Of a DNA stretch of 64,000 nucleotides, positions 34,330 through 42,455 are shown one piece after another; position 1 is the stretch's first letter, and each line of letters begins with the position of its first letter. The DNA comes from Nostoc desertorum CM1-VF14. GTDB taxonomy: Bacteria > Cyanobacteriota > Cyanobacteriia > Cyanobacteriales > Nostocaceae. A model generated the notes under the pieces. That model ran no database searches. It was not told the origin of the DNA and saw only the letters and a program-made list of their open reading frames with translations. Location of the stretch: assembly GCA_019359245.1 (NCBI GenBank), contig JAHHHR010000007.1, positions 124,001 through 188,000 of the forward strand, read 5' to 3'. The translations under genes and the position numbers were made by a program.

Positions 34330-35010
34330 CTAAATATATGGTGAAACATCTTCACCACATTTATCTGCTAAATAAGAGAGGGCGCGGAAACGTAAGCCCA
34401 CCAGTTGCTCATACAAGGGGTTGATTTTACACATCGGCGGTATGTGGACAATTTTGCGTCCAAATAGGGTGACATCCCGCTCAAAGGGACACTGGGAAGG
34501 AATCATTTTACACAAAAAGCGGGCTACTCTTGGGTCTTGGATATCTAGCCGATCCAGCCACTCTCGTAGGGGGTGTAGTGCATCAATTTGACGTTTTGTA
34601 AGTGCAGGGCTGGGGATAGTAGAGGTGGTAACTTGCTGTGGATGTTCTATGGTGTTGCGAAGGGCTTCTAGTAAATCCTCTGGCTGTCCTAAGACTTGGC
34701 AGAACTGATGCAGAACCTGATCTTCGCTGGGAGAATAAGTACCATCTGCGATCGCTACCATCACTGCTGTTCTTAAGAAATTTTCTGCGGCTGGTGTACC
34801 TTTACCCAACACTGCGGCTAATTCTTCTGGGGTAATTACCTCCAGTGATTCGCATTTAATCTTTGGAGCTAATTCATTTTTGGTGATGCTGGCAATTAAT
34901 TCCTGTTCTTGGGCATCAAAATTACCATCTGCCCAAGCAATGGTGAGCAGCCCACGCAACCAAGCGGCAATCTGTTCGTTGCTGTATGGGGATTGAACGG
35001 TACTTGTCAT
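34330..35010 (-). CDS. TerB-like domain plus Mo-dependent nitrogenase C-terminal-like protein
   Basis: I start it at ATG 35010 (MTSTVQSPYSNEQ); GTG 35040 is possible and would add 10 residues. The protein is 226 aa. Two TerB-type acidic helical motifs are visible: TIAWADGNFDAQEQELIASI (about 22-41) and MVAIADGTYSPSEDQVLHQF (about 82-101). The last 85 residues (LDIQDPRVARFLCKMIPSQC, PFERDVTLFGRKIVHIPPMC, KINPLYEQLVGLRFRAL) match the Mo-dependent nitrogenase C-terminal-like family, seen mainly in cyanobacteria and of unclear function. Despite the family name this is not a nitrogenase subunit. Confidence 0.78.
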   Translation of the reverse strand: MTSTVQSPYSNEQIAAWLRGLLTIAWADGNFDAQEQELIASITKNELAPKIKCESLEVITPEELAAVLGKGTPAAENFLRTAVMVAIADGTYSPSEDQVLHQFCQVLGQPEDLLEALRNTIEHPQQVTTSTIPSPALTKRQIDALHPLREWLDRLDIQDPRVARFLCKMIPSQCPFERDVTLFGRKIVHIPPMCKINPLYEQLVGLRFRALSYLADKCGEDVSPYI

Positions 35011-35252
35011 AAACTCACGTCTCAAGCTTTCCTCAGTCACTACTAAGCTACCCTACCCAGCGACTATGAAGATAGTGGAGCAGCACAGAAAAATCAAGAA
35101 AGCACGTAGACGTAGCCGCCTCAATAAGTAAACCTGAGAAGTTTTCAAATCGCAATAGTCGCTCTTGGGGTAAAATCCATTTGAGAGTGAACTTGAGAAT
35201 CTTTTCTACTTAAACTGAAAAGGAAGATTTAATCTGTGTTGTGGAGGTATTG

Positions 35253-35567
35253 ATGAATAGAACTAAAGTTCACCTCGGTGTCATTCAAGAAACACTACTA
35301 ATTCCCCTCTGGGCTAGAGCTTGTGAACTTCAGGCAGCAGATCCAATTATAGTAGACCCGAAATCATCTGAGATTATTGCAGCGATAGATTATGAATTTG
35401 ATAAATTTACTACTGCAAAATCTTCTCAGATAGGGTGTTGTTGACGAGGAACTATTTTCGACAACTGGGTATGCACCTACCTCAATCAACATCCACAAGC
35501 TTCCGTTATCGAGATTGGTGCAGGTTTGAATACAGGCTTTGAGCGAGTCGATAACGCTAAGATTTAA
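35253..35567 (+). pseudogene. Broken leucine-carboxyl-methyltransferase-like (LCM/PPM) gene
   Basis: From ATG 35253, with a strong GGAGGT site upstream, the frame reads VHLGVIQETLLIPLWARACE, an N-terminus typical of LCM-family methyltransferases. It meets an in-frame TGA at 35442-35444. Downstream in the same frame it continues GTIFDNWVCTYLNQHPQASV and IEIGAGLNTGFERVDNAKI, the SAM-binding motif region, then stops at 35567. The C-terminal two thirds of the domain are missing. So the gene has both a nonsense codon and a truncation. The GCS2-like gene begins 18 bases later. Confidence 0.8.
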
Positions 35568-35585
35568 ATAATAAAGGTATACATA

Positions 35586-36686
35586 ATGTTTTTCTTTGGC
35601 ATTGAGCATGAAGTTGCTTTCCTAAATAAAGAAGGAAAATTTGCTGATTTTTCCCACACCAAATTTTCTGATTTAAATCAAATTATTGAACAACTACCCA
35701 CATATCCCAGCGACTATCCTCAACTACGGGTTGGGGATGCAGGTATTAAGATGAAAAGATGGTACATCGAGGGATTTGAAAGATTTGCAGATTCTGATGA
35801 AGTGATCGACTGTCATGTTAAAGGTATTGAAATTAGGACAACTATACATTCTGATATTCAAGGCGCTATCACCGAATTATCAGAAAGTTTTCACTTGCTC
35901 CGTAAGGTTGCTGCCAACTTTGGTTTATCACCAGTTCTAATCAGTTTTAATCCCTACAATCCGGCTTTTGAGCCTCAACCCCCATTAAATGATTATGAAA
36001 TTAAACAGCTAGAGGCTTATCCTGAGGAGCAAACTGCTAATATTCACATGGTATCTTATGGGCCAGATTTAAATATTTCAGTGGCAGATTTATCTACTGA
36101 AGATGTGATTGATATTGGCAAAAAGTTAACTTATTACAGTCCCTATATCGTTCCTTTTAGTTATAGTTCACCTTTTTATAAGGGAAGTTTATGGGATGGG
36201 CTATCGGTACGAACATTTATCAGAACCGGAAAAAGACCAGCAGCCCTAGTTTTTGTTCAGAAAGAAGAACAACTTATTGATAGCATACCTTCTTTAACGA
36301 AAATCGCTCGTATTCCAGCTGAAGTAGGACGTATTGAATTTAAGGCTTGTGATAGTTGTGATAATTTTTTAATCTACGCGGCTTTGCTGACATTATTGAA
36401 AGGTTTGGTGTTAGATGAAACCTTACTGGGTAGAGCAACTGTACCCGATGCAGATTTACACCAACTTTCTGCAAAAGAAGGGTTTGACAACAAGGATATT
36501 TTTGGCAATGCAACAAAAATATTGCAAGCAGCGGAAGTTGCCTTGGGAGATGACCCCGATGTTCATTATTTAACGCCGTTAAAAGTACTACTGGCGAAGC
36601 GAAAAACAAGATCCCATGAATTGATAGAAACGTTCCATCGCCTAAGTTCAATAGAAGAGGTAATAAGGCAGACTTATCAATTTTAG
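35586..36686 (+). CDS. Glutamate-cysteine ligase-like (GCS2 family) carboxylate-amine ligase
   Basis: A 366-aa soluble enzyme. The opening FFGIEHEVAFLNKEGKFADF carries the G-x-E-x-E metal/ATP-binding signature of the GCS2 superfamily. IKMKRWYIEGFERF, HVKGIEIRTTIHSDIQGA and IPAEVGRIEFKACDSCDNFL are later active-site-like strands. GCS2 enzymes form gamma-glutamylcysteine or join an amine to a carboxylate. I cannot tell whether this is the main GshA of the cell or a paralog with another substrate. It may be co-transcribed with the broken methyltransferase upstream. Confidence 0.72.
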   Translation: MFFFGIEHEVAFLNKEGKFADFSHTKFSDLNQIIEQLPTYPSDYPQLRVGDAGIKMKRWYIEGFERFADSDEVIDCHVKGIEIRTTIHSDIQGAITELSESFHLLRKVAANFGLSPVLISFNPYNPAFEPQPPLNDYEIKQLEAYPEEQTANIHMVSYGPDLNISVADLSTEDVIDIGKKLTYYSPYIVPFSYSSPFYKGSLWDGLSVRTFIRTGKRPAALVFVQKEEQLIDSIPSLTKIARIPAEVGRIEFKACDSCDNFLIYAALLTLLKGLVLDETLLGRATVPDADLHQLSAKEGFDNKDIFGNATKILQAAEVALGDDPDVHYLTPLKVLLAKRKTRSHELIETFHRLSSIEEVIRQTYQF

Positions 36687-37223
36687 AGGAAATTGCCAAT
36701 GGGGGTTATAAGAAGCAGAGGGGCAGAATTTTCTGTTTACTCCTCTGCTGTGTTCGCAATCCGGTTTGGTTAAGGTGTATAGCCGTTAAATTCCTTTGAT
36801 TCGATAAACTTAAAGTAACTGAAGATAATAGTAGAGCTATTAATCTGCTAAAACTATATTAAGTCGATATACCTAGAGACTGATTTTATTGTAACTAAAG
36901 ATATAGAAAATTTCATTCTAGAGATTGATGCAGACATTAGCATTTTCAAAGTACAAGTAAAAACAGGGAACCTTGAGAGAAGATTGTCAACAAAAAGAGT
37001 GATAATTTTGCTAAAGAATTAAGGCGTTATTTACTTATTATGCCTTACTAGTTCGATGCAGAAAGACAAAGACAATTTTTTCGCCAAGTTCGTTTCTAAG
37101 GAACTCTCTGATTGAAGTGTAGCTTGCTATTTTTATTATTGCTCAAGTTTACTAAATAAAGTGTGAGCTTCCGCTATTTCAGTCAAAGTTCTGCGTTGTT
37201 AAAGCTGTTATCGAGGATTTCAA
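36687..37223. other. Intergenic region with a possible gene relic
   Basis: 537 AT-rich bases. The stretch 36852-37051 may be a decayed gene (separate entry). Near 36754, CGCAATCCGGTTTGGTTAAG resembles an end of the CAATACGGTTC repeat family. The rest shows nothing I can name apart from the promoter region of the Lti-like gene. Confidence 0.4.
36852..37051 (+). pseudogene. Possible frameshifted remnant of a nuclease-like gene
   Basis: One frame reads YLETDFIVTKDIENFILEID, then FKVQVKTGNLERRLSTKR. A frame change then leads into SDNFAKELRRYLLIMPY and a stop. The VQVKT core is reminiscent of PD-(D/E)XK nucleases that use a Q-V-K-T strand. The fragment is short and the assignment is weak. Confidence 0.25.
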
Positions 37224-37580
37224 ATGAAAATTATTGCTTCTGTTTTATCTATCTTAAGCCCAGTACGTTTCCTAGTTGTAGGTTTTACTTGCGCCTTACT
37301 ATTGTTATCTAGTGCTTTTCCTGCTTTTGCGATCGATAGCTACCAAAGTGACCCTACCGAAGCTACTACACAACTGCTTGACATTCAAGCTAAAACTGAT
37401 GAAGCCGGTAAAGCACCACCAATAGGATTGAGAAAGACTCAAAAGGAAACTAACGAAGGACTTAATGAAGTTCAAGGAGCTGCTGATATTGACAAGCAGA
37501 AGCGCCCAGAAAATTCCCAGAGTTCAACATCAGTGGAAGAAAATATAAAGAATGTGCTGGAGAAGGTTACAGGTAAGTAA
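37224..37580 (+). CDS. Small secreted protein, low-temperature-induced (Lti)-like
   Basis: A 118-aa protein with a signal peptide whose hydrophobic core is FLVVGFTCALLLLSSAFPAFA (about residues 17-37), with cleavage predicted after AFA. The mature part is hydrophilic and charged (LLDIQAKTDEAGKAPPIGLR, KQKRPENSQSSTSVEENIKN), without cysteines, and likely extended or helical. Proteins like this precede Dps in low-temperature-induced loci of Anabaena, and here Dps is the next gene, 497 bases downstream. The biochemical role is unknown. Confidence 0.65.
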   Translation: MKIIASVLSILSPVRFLVVGFTCALLLLSSAFPAFAIDSYQSDPTEATTQLLDIQAKTDEAGKAPPIGLRKTQKETNEGLNEVQGAADIDKQKRPENSQSSTSVEENIKNVLEKVTGK

Positions 37581-38077
37581 CTAAATTAAAGACAATCGGC
37601 GGGAATCCCATTTATTCAAGGGGTGTCGAAAATAGCCACCCACCGATTTATTTATTAGTCATTGGTATTAAACAAATTAATTACCTCTTGACTAAATTTC
37701 CACTCAGCAATTCAAGAAAACCTTGAAACAGATAGGTTTTTCGTCGGGAAATGGCATCACCATGTCCCGACTATTTGTATAAAAATCCTAAATCATTTGA
37801 CGGTTAACAGTCTTTCGTGTTGTGCCACTCCTTTTAGGGGTGGCATGAGTTTATATTTTATCTAAAATTCAATCGGATTTATTTATATAGTGTTGCAGCC
37901 TAAAAAACAATAAAATTTGCTAATTAGTAGATTATTGGCTTAATACTACCTATTAAGACGTAGGCATAATTATAAATTTAGTAATTAATTTAAGTTCATA
38001 ATGTTTCCTTTGGTTGATGTGGAATATGCCTTAAATTTGAGAACTTAATAGATAAGTTTGCTTAGGGATGGAAAACA
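37581..38077. other. Intergenic region before dps with two hairpins
   Basis: 497 bases. Two hairpins are visible: GTCGGGA...TCCCGAC at 37743-37771, with an inner ATGG/CCAT stem, and TGCCACTCC...GGGGTGGCA at 37823-37845, followed by an AT-rich run. Either could end the upstream transcript. The remaining AT-rich DNA probably carries the dps promoter. Confidence 0.45.
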
Positions 38078-38617
38078 ATGCGTGCGATAAACATTGGTTT
38101 GACTGAAGAACAGCGTCAAGGTGTAATTAATCTGTTAAACCAAGATTTGGCAGATGCCTATCTACTGTTGGTAAAAACCAAAAAGTATCACTGGGATGTC
38201 GTTGGTCCTCAGTTCCGCTCTTTGCACCAGCTTTGGGAAGAACACTACCAAACGCTGACTCTAAATATTGATGCTTTGGCAGAGCGGACTCGTGCTTTGG
38301 GCGGTTATCCTGTTGGCACAATGGAAGGATTTCTCAAGATTGCTAGCCTCAAGGAACATGCTGGTAATGTTCCTACAGCAACGGGGATGGTAGGTAATCT
38401 AGTGAATGATCATGAGCAAGTTATTCGTAACTTAAGAGATCATGTGGATCAGTCTGGTGATCAGTTCCACGATCAAGGAACTGCTGACTTTTTGACTGGA
38501 CTGATGGAACAGCATGAGGAAATGGCTTGGATGTTGCGTTCATTTATTGAAGGCGAGGCACTAGGCCCAGATGGTAGACAGCCAGCAGAAGGTGCCAAGA
38601 CTCCTGTAGGTGTATAG
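38078..38617 (+). CDS. Dps-family ferritin-like DNA-protection protein
   Basis: A 179-aa four-helix protein that oxidises and stores iron and protects DNA. The ferroxidase-type residues are in KTKKYHWDVVGPQFRSLHQL (about 28-47) and WEEHYQTLTLNIDALAERTR (about 48-67), giving the His-x12-14-Asp/Glu pattern of Dps dimer-interface sites. LVNDHEQVIRNLRDHVDQSG and LMEQHEEMAWMLRSF are the later helices. The extended C-terminus (GEALGPDGRQPAEGAKTPVG) is typical of cyanobacterial Dps of the Lti46.2 type. It lies between two other stress genes on the same strand. Confidence 0.92.
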   Translation: MRAINIGLTEEQRQGVINLLNQDLADAYLLLVKTKKYHWDVVGPQFRSLHQLWEEHYQTLTLNIDALAERTRALGGYPVGTMEGFLKIASLKEHAGNVPTATGMVGNLVNDHEQVIRNLRDHVDQSGDQFHDQGTADFLTGLMEQHEEMAWMLRSFIEGEALGPDGRQPAEGAKTPVGV

Positions 38618-38657
38618 CTCATAACGTCTGAGTAGAGGACGGTTGTTTGTGAAACCA

Positions 38658-38688
38658 GTTAGAAGGAGGATTGATTTCTCCTTCTAAC
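38658..38688. terminator. Hairpin after dps
   Basis: A perfect 11-bp stem GTTAGAAGGAG / CTCCTTCTAAC with a 9-base loop, 40 bases after the dps stop. The following U-run is short, so it may attenuate rather than fully terminate. Confidence 0.5.
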
Positions 38689-38778
38689 TTGCTGTGAAGG
38701 AATTAATCTGCCTGCATCTACCTATTCACCATATTCATTGCAAAAACAAGATAATACAAACCAAATAGAGGGTTTTAA

Positions 38779-39549
38779 GTGTCAGAAGTATATAAAGCAG
38801 AACGTACTATCTCTGCTGTATTTAAAGAACAGAAGCAAATTGATGATGTCATTCGGCGGTTATTAGACAGGGGTGTGCCTAGAGATCATATTTCGGTCTT
38901 GGGTAGAAATTTCCAGTCCGAAACTAGAATCGCTGGCTTTATTAGTAAAAAAGATGTGATTCTAGGAGGTTTGAGAACAGGGGCAGTTTTTGGTTCCTTG
39001 TTTGGTTCTTTCCTTAGCTTGCTCACCGGTGTAGGCGTACTGTTTATTCCTTTTGTTGTTGGCCCAATCGTGGCAGCAGGGCCTATTGGTGCAGTGCTGT
39101 TGGGGGCTGCTAGTGGAGCGATCGCAGGTAGTGCAGGTGGTGGCCTAGTATCGGTTCTAACTACCTTGGGGATGCCAGAAGATAAAGCGACTATCTACCA
39201 AACTCGCTTACAAGCTGGTGAATTTTTAGTGATGGCAGAAGTTCCGAGCGATCGCACTGGCGAATTTCAATTACTACTCGAAAGCGCTAGTGGCGAAGAA
39301 ATTCACACAATTGAAAAAACCTTTGCTCGCCCTTGTCCTGGACAGTGCAACAGCCCACAAGACTTGTCTCCTGAAGTTCGCGCTCATCTTTCCGATGAAG
39401 CTCAACGCACGTTCATTGAGCGCTATAATACTGTACTCAATGAGAAAAATGACGAGTTCACTGCTGAACAAGCCGCTTGGGAGTCTGTTCATCAGCAATA
39501 TGATGAAGATGAAAACGGCGTTTGGTCAAAAGCTAAAGTCAAAGCTTAA
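38779..39549 (+). CDS. General stress protein 17M-like N-terminus fused to a ChaB domain
   Basis: A 256-aa protein with GTG start at 38779, preceded by AGAGGG. Residues 1-60 carry the GSP17M/YflT-like start ([32 protein letters not shown]). Two glycine-rich hydrophobic segments follow (about 58-90 and 96-125; [20 protein letters not shown]), likely membrane-associated. The C-terminus from about 190 ([59 protein letters not shown]) is a ChaB domain. Both halves occur in stress proteins. The position after dps supports a stress role. Confidence 0.82.
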   Translation: MSEVYKAERTISAVFKEQKQIDDVIRRLLDRGVPRDHISVLGRNFQSETRIAGFISKKDVILGGLRTGAVFGSLFGSFLSLLTGVGVLFIPFVVGPIVAAGPIGAVLLGAASGAIAGSAGGGLVSVLTTLGMPEDKATIYQTRLQAGEFLVMAEVPSDRTGEFQLLLESASGEEIHTIEKTFARPCPGQCNSPQDLSPEVRAHLSDEAQRTFIERYNTVLNEKNDEFTAEQAAWESVHQQYDEDENGVWSKAKVKA

Positions 39550-39599
39550 AGATTTTCCAAAAATAGATTATCCAATTTTAGAAGCTGGGTAATCCTAAC

Positions 39600-39694
39600 T
39601 AGTACAAGACGGTGGAAATAAGCAGACCATTGAAAAGTCCTAAACAGCTTATTCCATAATACTTTTGAATTTTAACTTCCGCCTTGCGGTACTA
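39600..39694. mobile_element. 95-bp MITE with TAGTAC ends (copy 1)
   Basis: It begins TAGTACAAGACGGTGGAAAT and ends ACTTCCGCCTTGCGGTACTA. The reverse complement of the right end, TAGTACCGCAAGGCGGAAGT, pairs with the left end. A copy of exactly the same length lies at 52979-53073; the last 21 bases are identical while the middles have diverged. Confidence 0.78.
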
Positions 39695-39819
39695 GGCTTT
39701 ACTTAAGCGCAGGTGAGATGCCCATCTTACAAGCAGTTGTGTTAATTTGCGTTTATAGCGGTTCCTGCATGGGTAAGGTACAGAAAAAATAATTAACCAC
39801 AGATAAATACAGATACTTA

Positions 39820-39846
39820 TAGGGACACGGCATTGCCGTGTCCCTA
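39820..39846. repeat. Perfect hairpin AGGGACACGGCA
   Basis: A 13-bp inverted repeat around a single central base (TAGGGACACGGCA-T-TGCCGTGTCCCTA). This wording is a frequent cyanobacterial intergenic palindrome. It lies next to the MITE at 39851-39955. Confidence 0.8.
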
Positions 39847-39850
39847 CCCG

Positions 39851-39955
39851 TAATACCAATTCTGTATGAAAATGCACATAATCAGTCTCCCCTTCACAAG
39901 GGGGACGGCGTAGCCAGGGGGTAAATATATGCAGCTTCACAAAAAAACGGTATAA
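39851..39955. mobile_element. MITE-like element, family TTATACCG (copy 2)
   Basis: A near-full inverted copy of the element at 6270-6380, 105 bp, with ends TAATACCAATTC and CGGTATAA. It shares the central GGACGGCGTAGCCAGGGGG block. It lies between two convergent genes. Confidence 0.75.
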
Positions 39956-39986
39956 GAATCGCTATATCTACGTTTTTAAATCTTCA

Positions 39987-40382
39987 TTAAGGCAATTTAT
40001 AGCTACCAACACGCAGGTTTAACTGACCTTGACGCGGGTTCTTGGTGAATATAAATGCACCTTCTTCACTTTCACCACTAGATAAAAAGTCGATCTGTTG
40101 CTCTCCTGTTTCTGTAACTTTGCCGTTAATTAGTAACTCAGCCATAATTTGAACTGACTCGGCTGTATCTTCTCCAGTATTTACGACTTCAAAGGGAACA
40201 TAAAATTGTCCATCGATTTCCCGAATTGTTTGTTTTTTAGTGACAGAAACGATGGGAGGTTGATTCTTTTCGTTCAGCCAAGTGTAGCCCACCAGACTCA
40301 CAATCATTGCTAGGATAAGTGAGGCGATGCTGAATGTTACCCACTCAGCTATTGAGCGTGGTGGTTGTTCTGTTTTATTCAT
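39987..40382 (-). CDS. TIGR02588-family membrane-anchored protein
   Basis: I start it at ATG 40382 (MNKTEQPPRSIAEWV), which overlaps the stop of the upstream gene (ATGA); a longer frame upstream lies inside that gene. The protein is 131 aa. One membrane segment (about 19-38, SIASLILAMIVSLVGYTWL) is followed by a periplasmic beta-sandwich-like part (FYVPFEVVNTGEDTAESVQI, GESEEGAFIFTKNPRQGQLN). This family is consistently paired with TIGR02587 proteins, and here the pair is translationally coupled. The function is not known. Confidence 0.82.
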   Translation of the reverse strand: MNKTEQPPRSIAEWVTFSIASLILAMIVSLVGYTWLNEKNQPPIVSVTKKQTIREIDGQFYVPFEVVNTGEDTAESVQIMAELLINGKVTETGEQQIDFLSSGESEEGAFIFTKNPRQGQLNLRVGSYKLP

Positions 40383-41266
40383 ATCGCTAACCTTCCAGCT
40401 GCACCGCCAATAGTTGCAGGTAACCCCAGCATCAACGTGTGATCTAACCACATTGTCCAAGGGTCGCTAAAAGTTAATTTTTGAAAGAACCACAGCATAA
40501 AAGCGGTTGCTAGCAGTGATACTAAGTAGGACATAATGGTTTCGCTTGATGGTCGTTGGAAAAGTCCTTTTTGCTGTTTACGCTTTTGCTGGTCAGAAAA
40601 GCCTGCCTGAAATACAATGCCATAAGAAATCAGCAAAGATGTAGCGATCATTGCCAACTGCCAAGGTGGCGAGGCTGCGGCCGCAAGCATAGGAATTTCA
40701 TCTGTTGGAGCAATGTTAAATGCAATGATGGTTGCACCAATCAGGGTTCCACCCACATCGTTAAAAGTGGCGTGTAAGTCATCCTCTTTGTTCTTGGTTG
40801 TGCTATTTACCTGAGCGGTTCCTTGTCCTTCTGCATTGCCATTTCTACTATCTCCCAAAAGCTGGTTGGCTAATGCTACACCGAGAGTAAAGGGTACACT
40901 TTCAAAGATAATTTTACCTAAAGATTCCTTTAGGGAAGTTTCTGGCGTCAATTCTCGCAATAGTAGCAGCATAAAGGCAGAGCAAACTAGTCCGATCGCG
41001 ATCGCTTCTACGGTATCCATTGCAGCTTGATGAGCTAGCCAAGTATATCTGCGTTTCCGAAAGCCTTCTATTTGATTGAGCAAGTAAACTACAATAAACG
41101 TGAATGCGATCGCCATTATCATCAGTTGTGGTTTTGCCAATGATCCAATCCACCAAACCTCCATTGTGTACAGCAAGGGTATACCAAATAAAAATCCTCC
41201 ACAAGCACCCCGAATAATGTCATTAATTTCGCTCTTCCATACATTTTTTTGACGTTTTGTTGCCAC
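40379..41266 (-). CDS. TIGR02587-family integral membrane protein
   Basis: A 295-aa protein with about 7-8 membrane segments, opening with a cytoplasmic tail and IIRGACGGFLFGIPLLYTME (about 17-36). A hydrophilic loop near 140-165 (NAEGQGTAQVNSTTKNKEDD) separates the two halves. The combination with an overlapping TIGR02588 gene makes the family call firm. The pair is often found with stress genes, as here. The transported or sensed molecule is unknown. Confidence 0.82.
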   Translation of the reverse strand: MATKRQKNVWKSEINDIIRGACGGFLFGIPLLYTMEVWWIGSLAKPQLMIMAIAFTFIVVYLLNQIEGFRKRRYTWLAHQAAMDTVEAIAIGLVCSAFMLLLLRELTPETSLKESLGKIIFESVPFTLGVALANQLLGDSRNGNAEGQGTAQVNSTTKNKEDDLHATFNDVGGTLIGATIIAFNIAPTDEIPMLAAAASPPWQLAMIATSLLISYGIVFQAGFSDQQKRKQQKGLFQRPSSETIMSYLVSLLATAFMLWFFQKLTFSDPWTMWLDHTLMLGLPATIGGAAGRLAI

Positions 41267-41591
41267 TCCTTTGCTTTCCTCTTGTGAAAATTTGCTTTGA
41301 TTTATACTAATTCTCCATGAAAATGCATATTGCAGTCCTAAATCCTTCTTAAAAAGTTAGATCCCCGACTTCTCAAAGAAATCAGGGATCTGGACACCGC
41401 GAATTTTCACAAATCAGATAGGATTACTATATATTCATATTTTTTAGGTTGTGTGCTCTTGTAGCACCTTGTACATATCTGAAGATAATACAAACTACTA
41501 AATTATTCTATCTGTTGATGGAAGTCAAAAATAATACACTACTGTTAGCTTATGTAATAGCTTAATCAACTACAAGCTGGAAATAAAAACC
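41267..41591. other. Intergenic region with abutting MITE fragments
   Basis: 325 bases between divergent genes. It contains a fragment of the TTATACCG family (41303-41330), directly abutted by a diverged relative of the GTAGCARTCC element (41331-41430) with an inner AGATCCCCGACTTCT hairpin. The right part must hold the csbD promoter. Confidence 0.5.
41331..41430. mobile_element. Diverged MITE-like element of the GTCCTAAAT family
   Basis: The left end TGCAGTCCTAAATCC and right end GATAGGATTACTATA are related to the element at 3536-3615. The central AGATCCCCGACTTCT / AAATCAGGGATCT forms an imperfect hairpin. Confidence 0.45.
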
Positions 41592-41799
41592 ATGAGCGTC
41601 GAAAAAAGAGTAGAAGCTACTGCAAAAAATATTGAAGGGAAAATTCAAGAGGTTGTGGGTGAAATAACTGGTAATCCACAAGATAAAGCTGAAGGACAAA
41701 CAAAGCAAGCCCAAGCCCAAACTACTCACACCGTAGAAAATCCAAACTACTCACACCGTAGAAAATATTAAAGACGAACTTAAGAAAGCTTTAGACTAA
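41592..41799 (+). pseudogene. CsbD-family stress protein gene, frameshifted by a 25-bp tandem duplication
   Basis: From ATG 41592 the frame reads MSVEKRVEATAKNIEGKIQE, VVGEITGNPQDKAEGQTKQA, the whole of a short CsbD domain. The 25-bp unit starting CAAACTACTCACACCGTAG at 41718 is then repeated at 41743. The extra unit shifts the frame, giving the ending PNYSHRRKY and a stop at 41771 (59 aa). Removing one unit restores HTVENIKDELKKALD ending at 41799, which looks like the ancestral tail. The CsbD core is upstream of the damage, so a shortened protein may still function. No ORF caller with a 60-aa cutoff would report it. Confidence 0.85.
41718..41766. repeat. 25-bp tandem duplication inside csbD
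   Basis: Two copies of CAAACTACTCACACCGTAG plus AAAATC lie head to tail (41718-41742, 41743-41766, the second lacking only the last base). The period is 25, not a multiple of three. The copies are identical, which suggests a recent event. Confidence 0.92.
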
Positions 41800-41975
41800 T
41801 TTAGTTTTTGCACTGCAAATAGCAATATTAACAATGATTTGTTACTGATAGTCTAAGATTAATTACTCCACTAAATTTTAGGAAGTGGAGTTTTTCTATT
41901 GTTGGCGTAAAATTTGCAGCGGGAATTACTAACAAACTGGTTGTTACCATGATTTTACTAGCAATCTCATTCAAC

Positions 41976-42251
41976 TTAAGAACTGGCACGATTGGCTAAT
42001 AAGTTCCAAATAAAGATGGCAATTATTGCACCAATTACGGCAACAATTACACCAGGGATACTCAGGGTTGCAGCAGTTAATTGAAATCTTCCTGTCTCAA
42101 GAAGAGTAACTAAAACCCCCCCAATCACAGCACCTATAATACCTAAAATCATAGTTGAAACAATTCCACCACCCTGACGGCCGGGATAAATAGCTTTAGC
42201 GATCGCTCCAGCAATTAAACCTAGAATGATCCAAGCAATAATGTTCAACAT
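41976..42251 (-). CDS. GlsB/YeaQ/YmgE-family stress membrane protein
   Basis: A 91-aa protein started at ATG 42251 (MLNIIAWIILGLIAG); a TTG 15 bases upstream is the alternative. Three membrane segments are visible. The family signature is IIAWIILGLIAGAIAKAIYP, GRQGGGIVSTMILGIIGAVI. These small inner-membrane proteins belong to the transglycosylase-associated family linked to envelope and osmotic stress. It closes the stress cluster that starts at 37.2 kb. Confidence 0.88.
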   Translation of the reverse strand: MLNIIAWIILGLIAGAIAKAIYPGRQGGGIVSTMILGIIGAVIGGVLVTLLETGRFQLTAATLSIPGVIVAVIGAIIAIFIWNLLANRASS

Positions 42252-42455
42252 AATCTTATCTATCAAAAACGTAATAACTAGCTTAGAAATTACAATAGTG
42301 TTTTCCTTCTACCTAAAGATATAAGTAATAAACTTAAATAAAAATTAATCAGCTGTCGCCTATCTAACTTGCACATTTCTCTGAGATGGACTGGTCATTA
42401 ATATTCCTGTTGGAAACACTAAAAATTAGGTGGGCATAAGACCCACCTAATTAAA

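Noticed and set aside
34330..35010. Reading the Mo-dependent nitrogenase C-terminal match as a nitrogenase component
   Set aside because: The protein has a TerB-like N-terminus and none of the cysteine ligands or size of nitrogenase subunits; only the family name suggests it.
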